32,151 bases of DNA from Caballeronia glebae (GTDB taxonomy: Bacteria; Pseudomonadota; Gammaproteobacteria; Burkholderiales; Burkholderiaceae), in NCBI RefSeq assembly GCF_001545035.1, contig NZ_FCOJ02000074.1:1-32151 (forward strand), written 5' to 3'. Of this stretch, positions 32,026 through 32,151 are shown piece after piece (the stretch's first letter is position 1; every line of letters begins with the position of its first letter). The notes beneath the pieces were generated by a model. The model did not search any database and had not been told where the DNA came from. It worked only from the letters and a program-made list of their open reading frames with translations. The position numbers were made by a program, and so were the translations under genes.

Positions 32026-32151
32026 ATGAGCCGACTACCCACCGTTTTCATTTCCCACGGCGCACCGACGCTGCCGATCGATCCGTCGATGCCGTCCGAG
32101 GAATTCGCCACGCTTGGCCAAACGCTGCCGCGTCCGCGCGCCATTCTGATG
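32026..32151 (+). CDS. Extradiol dioxygenase, YgiD/LigB type, 3' end missing
   Basis: The first 42 codons read MSRLPTVFISHGAPTLPIDP and end LPRPRAILM at the window edge. This start, with FISHGAPTL including the first metal-binding His (residue 11), matches the 4,5-DOPA extradiol dioxygenase family, whose members open catechol rings with non-haem iron or zinc. AGGA lies about ten bases before the ATG. The remaining catalytic His residues are outside the window, so the substrate cannot be judged. Confidence 0.85.
   Translation, partial: MSRLPTVFISHGAPTLPIDPSMPSEEFATLGQTLPRPRAILM

Overview
This window looks like core chromosome of a Burkholderia-group betaproteobacterium (Burkholderia, Paraburkholderia or Caballeronia). 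The GC content is high, third positions are strongly G/C, and the gene order matches that group: paa genes, mltA, apaG, rpe-gph-trpEGDC, then hemA-prfA-prmC-grxD-ubiX. The genus is an inference, since no rRNA or other marker is present. I see no insertion sequence, phage gene, tRNA, rRNA or CRISPR array. Coding density is high and base composition is even, so there is no sign of recent transfer.

Layout. Positions 1-5157 carry lower phenylacetate catabolism: a partial enoyl-CoA hydratase on the minus strand, then paaN, paaG, paaI and paaK on the plus strand. A PaaR/TetR-type palindrome lies in the divergent gap. Positions 5161-6937 hold a bidirectional terminator, mltA (minus), a tiny plus-strand membrane ORF starting 28 bp from the mltA start, and apaG (minus). 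Positions 7159-14320 form a long plus-strand block: rpe, gph, trpE, trpG, trpD, trpC, a CYTH triphosphatase and ung. Between gph and trpE I read an unlabelled regulatory leader: a 23-codon peptide with three Trp codons near its end, a hairpin closing over those codons, and a terminator-like hairpin with a T run.

Positions 14325-19043 are minus-strand genes: azoR, an M61 peptidase with a PDZ domain, dsbC and a UbiH/UbiF-family hydroxylase. Positions 19127-23864 are plus-strand: ychF with two tandem GC hairpins in its leader, a secreted DUF3761 protein, ettA and a DUF748/AsmA-like membrane protein. Positions 23883-27242 are a minus-strand cluster: a small membrane protein, an aminopeptidase P-type M24 enzyme, an isochorismatase-like hydrolase and a HAD hydrolase, the last three almost contiguous. 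Positions 27540-31917 hold hemA, prfA, prmC, grxD and ubiX. The window ends in the first 42 codons of an extradiol dioxygenase of the YgiD type.

How they work together. The paa genes cover thioester formation (PaaK), ring-epoxide isomerisation (PaaG), ring-opening product oxidation (PaaN), one hydratase step and a rescue thioesterase (PaaI). The oxygenase paaABCDE and paaHJ must lie elsewhere. TrpEGDC covers chorismate to indole-glycerol phosphate; trpFBA are not here. PrmC methylates the GGQ glutamine of RF1, encoded immediately upstream. No clearly new multi-gene system is visible. The best candidates for new biology are regulatory: the trp leader, the paaN-paaG structured gap, the ychF leader and the mltA/small-ORF divergent start region.
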